Below, in pieces: positions 8,098 through 15,999 of a stretch of 43,858 nucleotides of DNA (positions are counted from its first letter, which is position 1; every line of letters begins with the position of its first letter). The position numbers and the translations under genes were made by a program. Origin of the DNA: UBA1876 sp964515395. Lineage in GTDB: Bacteria; Synergistota; Synergistia; Synergistales; Thermovirgaceae. Location of the stretch: positions 1 to 43,858 of the forward strand of contig CAZERC010000015.1 in the NCBI GenBank assembly GCA_964515395.1. The letters run 5' to 3'. The notes beneath the pieces are model-generated. The model saw only the letters and a program-made list of their open reading frames with translations. It ran no database searches and was not told the DNA's origin.

Positions 8098-8125
8098 AGG
8101 GTTGTCCCGTCGCCGGGGCAACCCT
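8098..8125 (-). terminator. terminator, best for the leftward GGDEF remnant
   Basis: AGGGTTG-T-CCC / GGG-G-CAACCCT form an 11-bp stem with one T-G wobble and a 6-nt loop. On the minus strand it is followed by TTGTCTTTTTT; on the plus strand the following T-run is weak. It sits between the M20 gene and the pseudogene. Confidence 0.6.
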
Positions 8126-8155
8126 GTTGGAAACCCTTGATTTTTCCCTGGAACG

Positions 8156-8428
8156 TCAGATCTGCGCCATGTTTGCCGAAAGGGTATCCTGGCATTCCTG
8201 GATGCCTTTTCCCGGCTCTGGATGGAAACGGATCACTTTGTTTCTTCCGGAATTTTTGGCCATGTATAGCGCCTTGTCTGCCTCGGCGATGATGATCGAG
8301 AGCTCGTCATGAATGACCGCTTCGGCCAGGTGTATGATCCCCCTCCGATTCCAGATGCCGGTCAGATAATCTGTGTCAGACTTCTTTTTGAGCCGCAGGA
8401 AAAGGATGTCGACAAAAATCCACCGCAT
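8156..8428 (-). pseudogene. remnant of a diguanylate cyclase (GGDEF domain, core deleted)
   Basis: A 90-codon frame whose start matches the entrance of a GGDEF domain (DTDYLTGIWNRRG) and whose end matches its exit (AEADKALYMAKNSGRNKVIRF). The roughly 110-residue core in between, including the GGDEF catalytic loop and the inhibitory RxxD site, is missing, and the two ends are joined in frame by about 20 residues. No sensor domain is recognisable upstream. The product cannot make c-di-GMP. The most likely history is internal deletion of a once functional cyclase. Expression is not ruled out because the frame is open and a terminator follows. Confidence 0.8.
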
Positions 8429-8587
8429 AAGTGTTTTTGCCCTGAATCCGTCACATGCCTCCCAGGCCGTCAGCAGACAAATGATCAGAAGCGCCCTTTT
8501 GTAATGGTAGAATTAACACATTATCATGGTCTATACATGTCGGCACGATGTCAGACGGATCAATTTCCCCGAAAGGAGCGGGAAGGC

Positions 8588-8803
8588 ATGGAAGACAGGA
8601 CGAGGTTTTTGGGGCTTCTTTCTGCCCTGGTAAGTTTTTCACTCTGTTTGGGCGCGGGTGCGTGGATCCTCTCGAAGGTCGGGCTGGATCCGGGGGATCA
8701 GGCCCTGTCAACGGCGATCGGGCTTTATTTTGTAGGCAAGGCGTTCTTTGTCGGCCCCATGCTTTTGTTGAAGACCCTCGAGAGAGACCGGAAAACGAAT
8801 TGA
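8588..8803 (+). CDS. small two-helix membrane protein, function unknown
   Basis: 71 aa. GAAAGGAGCGGGAAGGC precedes the ATG, giving a credible ribosome site. The product has two hydrophobic segments, FLGLLSALVSFSLCLGAGAWIL and STAIGLYFVGKAFFVGPMLLL, separated by a short polar turn (SKVGLDPGDQAL), and a basic tail (ERDRKTN). This looks like a small hairpin membrane protein. I recognise no family. TTGTAA and TATCAT with 17-nt spacing around 8499-8527 may be its promoter. Confidence 0.65.
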   Translation: MEDRTRFLGLLSALVSFSLCLGAGAWILSKVGLDPGDQALSTAIGLYFVGKAFFVGPMLLLKTLERDRKTN

Positions 8804-8975
8804 CATCTCCCGTGTCGCTGTAGTCTGCTCAAGAAGTTGACCGGTCGGAATGGGGAACGTCCCGCTCCATGGAAGCGTCTCCTGGAACGCCGAATGCGGC
8901 GACTCTCCATGTGATGAACGAAGGAGAGGTTCGTCCACTGGAGGGAAGCTGCCCTTCTTCAACTGGCCCTAAGGG

Positions 8976-9116
8976 ATGAATCTGGAACCCGATCCAATGT
9001 TTGGGACGGTGTCTTTCATCGTGTCACTCGACGGAGAGGACACCGCATTCGACATTACGGAGGAAGAAGGGGCCCCGTTGAGCCGTTTCGTGCGCAAAAC
9101 GAATAAAACGCCCTGA
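8976..9116 (+). CDS. possible 46-aa ORF
   Basis: An ATG at 8976, directly preceded by an in-frame TAA, opens 46 codons reading MNLEPDPMFGTVSFIVSLDG and ending KTNKTP. Composition is protein-like and acidic, but the GGG before the ATG is too close for a normal ribosome site. The stop falls inside the stem of the terminator at 9106-9139. The rest of the 456-nt gap 8804-9259 shows no other convincing gene. Confidence 0.28.
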   Translation: MNLEPDPMFGTVSFIVSLDGEDTAFDITEEEGAPLSRFVRKTNKTP

Positions 9117-9139
9117 CCGTTTTGCAGATCAGGGCGTTT
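9106..9139. terminator. bidirectional-looking terminator hairpin
   Basis: AAACGCCCTGA and TCAGGGCGTTT form a perfect 11-bp stem with a 12-nt loop. The minus-strand exit is T-rich (TTTTATTCGTTTT); the plus-strand exit has only GTTTCCTC. Confidence 0.55.
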
Positions 9140-9259
9140 CCTCTATGTCGGACCCGGGGGGAATGGCCGAAAAACAAATGGGGGAGACTTCAGTCTTTTG
9201 CCGGGAGGATTCGGGACCTTTGAAGTCGTCTTCATTTTCGGACCCCAGGAGGGGATAAC

Positions 9260-9985
9260 GTGCAGATCATTCTTGTCGTTTTCGGTTTTGCCAGTCTTTT
9301 CACGGGTCTGATCCTGTCGATCTTCGGACAGGCCGTGGCTTCCCTTGCCCCTTTCGTGGTGGGGTTTATCTGCTTCACCTTTGCCCGGCTCGGAGAGTCT
9401 GAATACAGCGAAGCCGCCTGGGCAAAGACCAAACTTGCTGAAGTTGTCAAAAACACCGAAAACGTCCTGCACGAACTCCGGCGGATGAGCCTGCTCGGGA
9501 CGGAATTGAACCTGAAAGTGCTTTCGATGACAGACCACAGCGAGGGATCTTTGGGCGCGCTGGAACGGATACGGATTATGGAGAGGTTCGTGGAATCCCT
9601 GTCAAGCATGGGGATCAGCTATTCGGAGATCGACAAGGCGCTGGCCTTTTTCGACAGGAAGATCGAGGACGACCTGCTCTGGGGTATCGGCCGGGTGGTG
9701 GAACGGGCCTACAGGGAGATCCGGGAACATGCCGTCAAGGACGACACGGTGAAGGTCATATCGGAACAGCGGGATTTCTCCAATATTCTCAAAGAGGCTC
9801 AAAAGAGCACAGTTGAGGAAAAGGTGGCGACGGTGGAAAACTTCGTGAACGGCAGCGACGTCTTCGACGAAAGCAGAAAAGGACAGCTGATGGAGGAAAT
9901 CAGGGAGTTGAAAGAGGAAATACGCCACTACCGCGAAAACAGAAAACCCAGAAAGCCTTCCATCTGGGAGAAGTGGGTAACCTAG
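9260..9985 (+). CDS. membrane-anchored coiled-coil protein, function unknown
   Basis: 241 aa from a GTG with AGGAGG 8 nt upstream. Two N-terminal membrane helices (IILVVFGFASLFTGLILSIF and a second about residues 24-43) are followed by a long cytoplasmic, mostly helical region rich in Glu, Lys and Arg, ending in a strong coiled coil (MEEIRELKEEIRHYRENRK). I recognise no domain. Its stop codon overlaps the stop of the convergent cyclase gene in the tetranucleotide CTAG (9982-9985), so neither gene has room for a terminator of its own downstream. Confidence 0.72.
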   Translation: MQIILVVFGFASLFTGLILSIFGQAVASLAPFVVGFICFTFARLGESEYSEAAWAKTKLAEVVKNTENVLHELRRMSLLGTELNLKVLSMTDHSEGSLGALERIRIMERFVESLSSMGISYSEIDKALAFFDRKIEDDLLWGIGRVVERAYREIREHAVKDDTVKVISEQRDFSNILKEAQKSTVEEKVATVENFVNGSDVFDESRKGQLMEEIRELKEEIRHYRENRKPRKPSIWEKWVT

Positions 9986-11604
9986 GCGTTGCCGGCCGCG
10001 TTTGATTCCGCCTTTTTGCGCTGTTTCTGCCGGTACATGGCAGCGTCGGCCGAATCAAAGATGTCTTCGAAATCCTCTTTCGGGCTGTGAGCGACGGCGA
10101 ATCCGAGTGAAAGCGAAAGGGGAACCTGAAATCCCCTTCTTTCGTTTTCTTTTCTGACGGTTCTTTTGATGCGTTTTTCCAGTTTTTCCGCCGTCTCTTC
10201 ATCGGATTGGGGAAGGATGATGGCGAACTCGTCACCGCCGATCCTGGCCAGCGTGTCTTCCCTGCGCACGCATTTTTTCAGAAGGTACCCGGCAAGTTCC
10301 AGGTACTCGTCGCCTTGGGTGTGACCGAAGGAGTCATTGATCTCCTTGAGGTTGTCCATGTCCATGACCATGAGGACCAGGGGAAACGCTCGCGGGTCCG
10401 CCTGGAGTTTTCTCATCATCTTCTCGAAGTACGTGCGGTTATTGAGTCCCGTCAGTGAGTCCATATAGCTTTCCCGTTTCAGATAACTTTCGTAGGCTTT
10501 CTGCTTGGTGATGTCGAGGTACATAACAATGGCTCCCCCAAATTCTTCACCGATATATATCCGCGAAGCCTTGGCGAGGACGTTGATCGGCTTGCCCTGT
10601 TTCGAGTAACGGAGGCCTTCCTGGGCAATGCTTTCCCCGTTGAGAACTTTTGACGTCAACTCCCTGTCGGCGCTCCCTTCCTTGCCGACATCAAGAACAT
10701 CGTCGAGATTTTTCCCGAGGGATTCTTCCGGGGTGAACCCGAACAGGCGGGTGAAGGCCTCGTTGATCTCCATGATGCAATGGTTCTTGTCCAACACGGC
10801 GATGGCCTCGGGGACAATGCGGAAGAGGGTTTCGAAAAAGAGGCGTTGCCGGGATATTTCGAGCTCGGCTTTTTTCCTCTGGTCGATGTCGGAGAAAAAC
10901 CCGAGACTACCCTGAAAACGCCCCTCGGCGTCAAAGATCGGGGAAGATGACACGCGAAACCACATCGGATGACCGTTCTTGTGCTGAAAGCGCAACTCGT
11001 AGACACCGCTTTTGCCGTCTTTTCTGCGGCGATATTCCTCAACGAGCTTCCGGTAGTCTTTTTCGCACACAATGTCGAAGAGCGTGCGGCCCTCGAGGTC
11101 CTTCATGGAATATCCGAGAATTTCTTCGAATCGTTTCGAGGCCTCAACCAGCCCCAAATCCTTGTCCGTCACCACGATGGCTTCGTAAGCGGTTTGAAAA
11201 ATCTGCTTGTACCATTGCTCACTTTTTTTCAACCGGCTGTGTGCCTTTCTGAGCTCAAGGCTTTTCTCCAGGACCGGCAGTGTCATGGAGTAGAAAATCC
11301 GGTCTTCCCGGGTCAGGGGGCGGGCGTGTCCCACATACAGAAAGCCGAGGTCGCCGTCCTCAAAGGGTGCGAAAAAGGTCTTTTCGTCCTGCTTTTTGAC
11401 CAGTTTGTCGGGGTCCGGAAGGTCTCTGAAACCCCAGGTGCGGAAAAAATCCTCTCCGTCCTTTTTGATGAGCAGGGCGATCCGGTTGGCACCGAAGACC
11501 CTGGCGAAGCGGTCCACCATGTTCCGGAAAAAATCTTCCGGCTCCGACACGAGGAACAGGGTCAACATCTCGTAGAGGGGGAAACTTTTCACGTCTGATT
11601 TCAT
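9982..11604 (-). CDS. diguanylate cyclase with GAF-like and two PAS domains
   Basis: 540 aa, no membrane helix, so cytosolic. Residues ~1-125 look GAF-like (EDFFRNMVDRFARVFGANRIALLI); two PAS domains follow (about 128-245, ending in a PAC-like FFSDIDQRKKAE; and about 250-372, ending AIVMYLDITKQKAYE). The C-terminal GGDEF domain begins DSLTGLNNRTYFEKM and has an intact catalytic motif ARIGGDEFAIIL near residue 455. An RxxD inhibitory site (RRED) lies five residues before GGDEF, so product inhibition is expected. It should convert two GTP to c-di-GMP. GGAGG overlaps the end of the upstream FIST gene and the gap is 3 nt, so the two are translationally linked. Confidence 0.93.
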   Translation of the reverse strand: MKSDVKSFPLYEMLTLFLVSEPEDFFRNMVDRFARVFGANRIALLIKKDGEDFFRTWGFRDLPDPDKLVKKQDEKTFFAPFEDGDLGFLYVGHARPLTREDRIFYSMTLPVLEKSLELRKAHSRLKKSEQWYKQIFQTAYEAIVVTDKDLGLVEASKRFEEILGYSMKDLEGRTLFDIVCEKDYRKLVEEYRRRKDGKSGVYELRFQHKNGHPMWFRVSSSPIFDAEGRFQGSLGFFSDIDQRKKAELEISRQRLFFETLFRIVPEAIAVLDKNHCIMEINEAFTRLFGFTPEESLGKNLDDVLDVGKEGSADRELTSKVLNGESIAQEGLRYSKQGKPINVLAKASRIYIGEEFGGAIVMYLDITKQKAYESYLKRESYMDSLTGLNNRTYFEKMMRKLQADPRAFPLVLMVMDMDNLKEINDSFGHTQGDEYLELAGYLLKKCVRREDTLARIGGDEFAIILPQSDEETAEKLEKRIKRTVRKENERRGFQVPLSLSLGFAVAHSPKEDFEDIFDSADAAMYRQKQRKKAESNAAGNA

Positions 11605-11607
11605 CGT

Positions 11608-12732
11608 TCAGCCTCCGAAGCCCACAGCCAGGCTTTTGTTCAAAAACATGGGGGATCCAAAGGTATCACAGATCTCACCGCAGGAAAGGATGCCCCAAAG
11701 GCTTTCCGTGTCGTGAAGTCCATCTTTCACCAGGGCCAGTTCATCCTGCAGTCTGTCTTTCAGCAGGGCCGCCCGGGTCACGCAATCAAAAGCCAGCGCA
11801 AACCGTGGCTTACGGTCGCCGGATTTCAATTTTTCGCACATGTCCTCAGTTTCCTCGAGAAGTCCGGTTATTGTGCCGCTCAAAATCGACAAGGGGGAGA
11901 GTTCCGGAATACGGGAACCGCACTGGATGCTGCCGTCTTCATTGAGTCCCGCCAGGTCCCTGACGAGCAGCCTGCCGTCGTAACCAGGGATGCCGAGCGG
12001 GTACAGGGCGATATCCTCAACTTCATTTCCAGTGGCCGCGCGAATGACATCTTTGTACCGCTCCGCGGCGGGCATGAAATCAAGCTCCAAAATTCTGGTA
12101 CCTTCCGTCTTGGTGAGGATTACGGGCACTCCGATGGCTGAAAAACCGTGAGCTGAATCCGTTTCCATGGACAATCCCTCGATGAGGGCGATGACGCCGC
12201 CTTTGTCCCCCCCGCCTTTTTCCGTAAAGTAACAGTTTCCCCCGGCGGATTTGGAGTTGACCATTCCTCCGACGTGCCGGAACCCGGGCCCTGTCCTGCC
12301 ATGAAAGCCGTGGAGAAAAGAGGAAGTGTCGAAAGAAAAGAATTCGGGGAAATGAATGAAAGTCCCGGGTTTCGGGTTTTTCTCCAGGAAGCGCTCGGCG
12401 GCCTTCTCACCACTGATCCATGAATCTTCGGAAAGGTCATCCAGCACGAGCGTGGAGGCGGTGATGTCTTCTCCGGCAACGGCCCAGATTCCAAGGCCAT
12501 CAGTCATAAGACCTTTTTGGGTAAAAAAGGCCGGTGTCTGGACACCGACGAAGGGGCAGGGAAATATTTTTTTGCAGTGCCGTTGAAGGCTTTGACAATC
12601 AATGGATCCGCTCCATGCCATGAGAATGAAGGAGGGCTCCCCGATGGCTGCAGAAATCTTTCGGAGACACCCTTCAAGAGGTTTCCGGAAATCCGTACCA
12701 ACAAAGGGAATGCACTCAGAAGCCGTCTTCAA
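11608..12732 (-). CDS. FIST-domain sensor protein
   Basis: 374 aa. The N-terminal half has the FIST_N features (ILMAWSGSIDCQSLQ, PFVGVQTPAFFTQKGLMTDGLGIWAVAG, GGMVNSKSAGGNCYFTEKGG), and the C-terminal half has FIST_C features (RYKDVIRAATGNEVEDIALYPLGIP, LALAFDCVTRAALLKDRLQDELALVKDGL, GILSCGEICDTFG). FIST proteins are proposed small-ligand (amino acid) sensors that partner with signalling enzymes; here the partner is plainly the diguanylate cyclase 3 nt downstream. The start is a TTG at 12732 with GGAGG about 8 nt upstream. No membrane segment or fused output domain is present. Confidence 0.85.
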   Translation of the reverse strand: MKTASECIPFVGTDFRKPLEGCLRKISAAIGEPSFILMAWSGSIDCQSLQRHCKKIFPCPFVGVQTPAFFTQKGLMTDGLGIWAVAGEDITASTLVLDDLSEDSWISGEKAAERFLEKNPKPGTFIHFPEFFSFDTSSFLHGFHGRTGPGFRHVGGMVNSKSAGGNCYFTEKGGGDKGGVIALIEGLSMETDSAHGFSAIGVPVILTKTEGTRILELDFMPAAERYKDVIRAATGNEVEDIALYPLGIPGYDGRLLVRDLAGLNEDGSIQCGSRIPELSPLSILSGTITGLLEETEDMCEKLKSGDRKPRFALAFDCVTRAALLKDRLQDELALVKDGLHDTESLWGILSCGEICDTFGSPMFLNKSLAVGFGG

Positions 12733-12758
12733 GGCTGCAGCCTCCAGAAAAATTTTTG

Positions 12759-12787
12759 AATGTTTGAAAGCCCCGGGGGGATGTCAA
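12759..12787 (-). promoter_or_regulatory. candidate promoter of the FIST-cyclase operon
   Basis: On the minus strand TTGACA (12787-12782) is followed after 17 nt by AACATT (12764-12759), about 26 nt before the TTG start. The -35 is perfect and the -10 is weak. Confidence 0.4.
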
Positions 12788-12913
12788 GCTTGAAATTCAG
12801 AACATTTCTGAAATAACAATATAGCAGAAATGTTTTTCGAGTTCCACATTTCCCCAGTCCATGTTTTTGCGATGTTTCCGGAACCTGCGGCGTGGTTCGG
12901 AAACCGCCGTTTC

Positions 12914-12948
12914 GAAAAAAACAGCCGGGACAGGCCGACGTCTGGCCT
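12914..12948 (-). terminator. possible terminator of the DUF4352-like gene
   Basis: On the minus strand CAGGCC-7 nt-GGCCTG forms a short stem, with a run of seven T about nine bases beyond. The distance from stem to T-run is longer than usual. Confidence 0.35.
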
Positions 12949-12996
12949 GAAAGCTGCCAAACCTGCTTCGAGGACCCATCCCGGGGATTCGCGGCG

Positions 12997-13479
12997 CTAC
13001 TTCTCAAAGGCGAAAAAAAGCAGGGGTTTGGGGGCGTATCCTTCACGGTATTCCATTTCCACCTGCCGCATGGTCTTTGGCATGGCGAAGACAATGGTGC
13101 CCTCAAAGGTTTCCCCCGGTTCGATGTCGGCGGAATAAAACACTTTAGGGTCGGCCTTGACGCCCGTCGTTCTGGAATAGCCGTCCTTGTGGCCGAGGTC
13201 TTCGTTGAAGAACTGGAAATCCCCGGCATTGATGCCTTGTTCTTCTCCGCTGATGTTGGTCGCGCGGACTGTCACGAGGACATATTCATAGCCGTCCTTC
13301 GGGGTTTTTGTCCATTCAGTGGCTTTTGTCACCCCCGTTATGGTTATTTCCAGGGTGTCGGTCTTTCCCGTTTCTCCGAGTCCAAGAGGGTCATCCTGCG
13401 CTGAGGCGGTTCCGGCAAAAACGACAAGTATGAATGCCGTAAATATGCCGGCGAGAAGATGCATTTTCCCCGTTTTCAT
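12997..13479 (-). CDS. secreted DUF4352-like protein
   Basis: 160 aa. A signal peptide is clear: KTGKMHLLAGIFTAFILVV then FAGTASA|QDD, a signal-peptidase-I style cleavage near residue 27; there is no lipobox cysteine. The mature part (LEITITGVTKATEWTKT, YEYVLVTVRATNISGEEQGI, FYSADIEPGETFEGTIVFAMP) has the immunoglobulin-like pattern of DUF4352 proteins, which are extracytoplasmic and mostly uncharacterised. ATG 13479 has GGGAGG 6 nt upstream; an in-frame ATG at 13503 would add eight charged residues and lacks a good site. Confidence 0.78.
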   Translation of the reverse strand: MKTGKMHLLAGIFTAFILVVFAGTASAQDDPLGLGETGKTDTLEITITGVTKATEWTKTPKDGYEYVLVTVRATNISGEEQGINAGDFQFFNEDLGHKDGYSRTTGVKADPKVFYSADIEPGETFEGTIVFAMPKTMRQVEMEYREGYAPKPLLFFAFEK

Positions 13480-13587
13480 GGTTTCCTCCCTTTGTTTTTT
13501 CAAAGCTGCACCAAGACATAGTCACGCAAGGGTGGAGTCAAAAAATCATGTCCGCCTTTTCCCACCTCCCGGGTTTGTGCAAAAGAG

Positions 13588-14268
13588 TCAGGGTGCATTG
13601 TGGATTCTTTCGACCCCCGCATTGCGGAGCGCCTCGTATATTGCACTGTATCCAGGCAGGGCTGTTCCCCAGATGGTCCTGGTCCGGCCGTCCTCCATGC
13701 GTATGAAAACGCCCGGATCGTGCCGTCCGGAATGGACCAAAAGCGGTCCTGTGGCGCGCCAGTTTACGAAAACGGCGACAGCGGCGAGCCATCGCATCCA
13801 CCCCGGCATGGTGTACCTGACCTGCCCGGCTTCTGCCATTTCTTCGAAGGGGAGCACTTCTTTCCCGAACAGGGTTTGTCGCAAAATACCCTCGGGCAAA
13901 ACGGTAATTTCGTAGGCCTCATACCAGGCGGCGATGGCGTTGAGGGAAAGGCTGAACACCCCCATTACCCCCATGGCGATGAATGCCCCCATCGGGCCCC
14001 CCTGGGCGAGGATGCCTGTGCCGAGGGAAAAGAAAAAGGCTGTCAGTCCGTATCCGAGAAGATCAGGAAGGATGACGCCACGAAAGCGGCTGTAGCGGAT
14101 GGAACCGGGATGCTTTTTCGGCCAGGGAAGGAAGGCATACGCCAAAAATCCCGGGACGAGAAGGATCCAGGGCAGCAGCAACGAACCGGTCCCCCGGGGG
14201 CTGAAAAACAAGGCCAGCGCCCAAAAAAAACCGGCAAAAAGAAGTACCCTTCTCGTCAGCTGGATCAT
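13588..14268 (-). CDS. integral membrane protein, function unknown
   Basis: 226 aa. Four hydrophobic segments occupy about residues 1-120 (two near the N-terminus, around LLFAGFFWALALFF and LLPWILLVPGFLAYAF, then DLLGYGLTAFFFSLGTGILAQ and GAFIAMGVMGVFSLSLNAIAAW). A soluble stretch YEITVLPEGILRQTLFGKEVLPFEEM follows, resembling the beta-strand start of bacterial PH-like domains, and a further hydrophobic segment lies at WMRWLAAVAVFVNW. No family is firmly recognised. ATG 14268 is chosen because GAGGGGA precedes it; the frame extends to 14397, but those residues look non-coding. Confidence 0.65.
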   Translation of the reverse strand: MIQLTRRVLLFAGFFWALALFFSPRGTGSLLLPWILLVPGFLAYAFLPWPKKHPGSIRYSRFRGVILPDLLGYGLTAFFFSLGTGILAQGGPMGAFIAMGVMGVFSLSLNAIAAWYEAYEITVLPEGILRQTLFGKEVLPFEEMAEAGQVRYTMPGWMRWLAAVAVFVNWRATGPLLVHSGRHDPGVFIRMEDGRTRTIWGTALPGYSAIYEALRNAGVERIHNAP

Positions 14269-14418
14269 CAACCGAAGTCCCCTCTTTTGCTGTGTGCATG
14301 ATCTGGATGATCTGATTGTAACAGAGACTGTCGGTATTAAAGCTGTTTTTCCCCACGACTTTGATATGATAGGTTTACATTTCTTTCGGTTGATCATTTT
14401 TCAAAGGAGGAAAGCAGG

Positions 14419-14916
14419 ATGCTGGATGGAGAACAGGTGCTGGGAGTTCTTGGGGGACAGATCAAGCTCGGTTTGTTCAAGTCCGCCACCATGGCCATGA
14501 TCGTGACAAACCGGCGTTTTGTCTTTGCGGAGATTACCAACGACATGCTGGCTGCCCAGGCGGAAAAAATCAAAAAAAGATCGGCGGAAGAGAAACCGGG
14601 GTTTTTCGGGCGCATGGCCATGGCGATGAATGTCAACAATGAATTGCTTGCTGACCTGGGTAAAGGTGATCCCGACGAGGTTTCCCCGGGGAGCCCGAAG
14701 AATTTCGTCGTCCCCCTCGAAGGCGTGGTCCAGGGAAGGGTCAATAATGAAACGAAATATGACTGTGACGGGGATTTCAACAGATCCGACACGGTGGTGT
14801 TGCTGAAGACAGCCGACAAGAAGTATGAACTGACCCTCAAGGGAGCCACGTCGCAACCGGCCGGAATCCTTGAGCAGGCCCTGGGGTCCCGTTTCAAAAA
14901 GGGTTTGTTCAGGTAG
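14419..14916 (+). CDS. hypothetical cytosolic protein, possibly PH-like
   Basis: 165 aa with a strong ribosome site (AAAGGAGG, 8 nt spacing). It starts MLDGEQVLGVLGGQIKLGLF then ATMAMIVTNRRFVFAEIT, the alternation and VTNRR motif often seen in bacterial PH-like domains that begin with a "temper and target" strand pair. A middle helical insert (about residues 45-85) is followed by more strands (FVVPLEGVVQGRVNNETKY; TVVLLKTADKKYELTLKG). The fold guess is inference. The Sel1-repeat gene follows after 20 nt and is probably co-transcribed. Confidence 0.65.
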   Translation: MLDGEQVLGVLGGQIKLGLFKSATMAMIVTNRRFVFAEITNDMLAAQAEKIKKRSAEEKPGFFGRMAMAMNVNNELLADLGKGDPDEVSPGSPKNFVVPLEGVVQGRVNNETKYDCDGDFNRSDTVVLLKTADKKYELTLKGATSQPAGILEQALGSRFKKGLFR

Positions 14917-14936
14917 GCGGAAGGGAGAGATATACA

Positions 14937-15935
14937 ATGGATTACAGAAAACGGTCGAGCCTTGTCGTCTTTATTCTTGTGCTCCTTGTGGCGTGTTTTA
15001 CTTTTGCCGCGGCAGAAGAATTGCGCGCATTCACTCCGCCGCCCCTGCCGGGCGAAGAGGGTGCCGGGGACAGCGAAGAGGCACCCGCCCCACCGCCTCC
15101 TCCGAAGATGGATGAAGAGCCTGAAGAGGTAAAACCTGAACCGGCACCTGAACCGGAACCGAAGCCGGCACCAAAGCCGAAACCCAAACCGGCTCCCAAG
15201 CCTCAACCGAAAAAGCCGAAGATTTCCGCCGAAGACGCTTTCAAAAAGGGCGTCGCCGATTACCAGGCGGGAAATTACCCGGAAGCGTTGAAGTGGTTTA
15301 CCCTTTCGGCCGAACAGGGGTACATGCACGGGGCCTACAATCTTGGCGTCATGTACGAACGGGGCGAAGGAACGGAAGCGAACCCTGAAAAGGCTTTCGA
15401 ATGGTACAGTCGGGCTGCCCAGGCCGGTTACGCGAAAGCCCAGGCCGAAGTGGGCTATGCCTATCTTACGGGTGCGGGGACGGAGCAGAATTACGTCCAG
15501 GCCAGATTCTGGTTCCAGCGTGCCGCGGACCAGGACCACGCGACGTCGGAATATAATCTTGGAACCATGTATCGAAAGGGACTCGGCGTGGAAGTGGATC
15601 CCCTGAAATCTTTTTACTGGTTTGAAAGGGCTGCAAGGCACGGCCACGTGGAGTCCATGCTCAACGTGGGAGTTTTCTACGAGCGTGCCTGGGGAACGGT
15701 TTACAGCCCCAGAAAGGCCGTCCAATGGTACGAGAAGGCGGCAAAGAACGGTGTGGCCAGAGCCGTTGCTTACCTTGGAGAATGCTACGTCACCGGCAAA
15801 GGCGTGGACAAGGATATGAAAAAGGGGATCTCCCTCCTGGAGCAGGCGGCGAAAAAGGATGTGGATTACGCCAAGAAGGTCCTCTACGAGATTGATAGCC
15901 ATAAATATTACAAGTACAAGAAATACGCCCAATAG
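14937..15935 (+). CDS. secreted Sel1-repeat protein with proline-rich stalk
   Basis: 332 aa. An N-terminal signal sequence (residues ~7-26, VVFILVLLVACFTFAAA) is followed by about 70 residues of PEP/KPKP-type low-complexity sequence, like the rigid periplasmic spacer of TonB. Residues ~100-320 contain about six Sel1-like repeats of roughly 36 aa, each with the pattern A-x-x-x-LG-x-M-Y-x-x-G-x-G-x-x-x-D-x-x-K-A-x-x-W-Y-x-x-A-A. Sel1 repeats mediate protein-protein contacts. The stalk suggests it reaches through the periplasm or cell wall; its partner is unknown. The neighbouring giant protein is a candidate because of location only. Confidence 0.85.
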   Translation: MDYRKRSSLVVFILVLLVACFTFAAAEELRAFTPPPLPGEEGAGDSEEAPAPPPPPKMDEEPEEVKPEPAPEPEPKPAPKPKPKPAPKPQPKKPKISAEDAFKKGVADYQAGNYPEALKWFTLSAEQGYMHGAYNLGVMYERGEGTEANPEKAFEWYSRAAQAGYAKAQAEVGYAYLTGAGTEQNYVQARFWFQRAADQDHATSEYNLGTMYRKGLGVEVDPLKSFYWFERAARHGHVESMLNVGVFYERAWGTVYSPRKAVQWYEKAAKNGVARAVAYLGECYVTGKGVDKDMKKGISLLEQAAKKDVDYAKKVLYEIDSHKYYKYKKYAQ

Positions 15936-15947
15936 ACAGACAGGAGA

Positions 15948-15985
15948 AAGGAGGAGCCGCCGTTTCGGGCGGCCCCTCCTTTTTG
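15948..15985. terminator. terminator between convergent Sel1 gene and giant gene
   Basis: AAGGAGG-A-GCCGCC / GGCGGC-C-CCTCCTT is a 13-bp stem with one mismatch and a 6-nt loop, followed by TTTTT on the plus strand. The 64-nt convergent gap has no other terminator. Confidence 0.82.
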
Positions 15986-15999
15986 GAGCGGATACCGGA

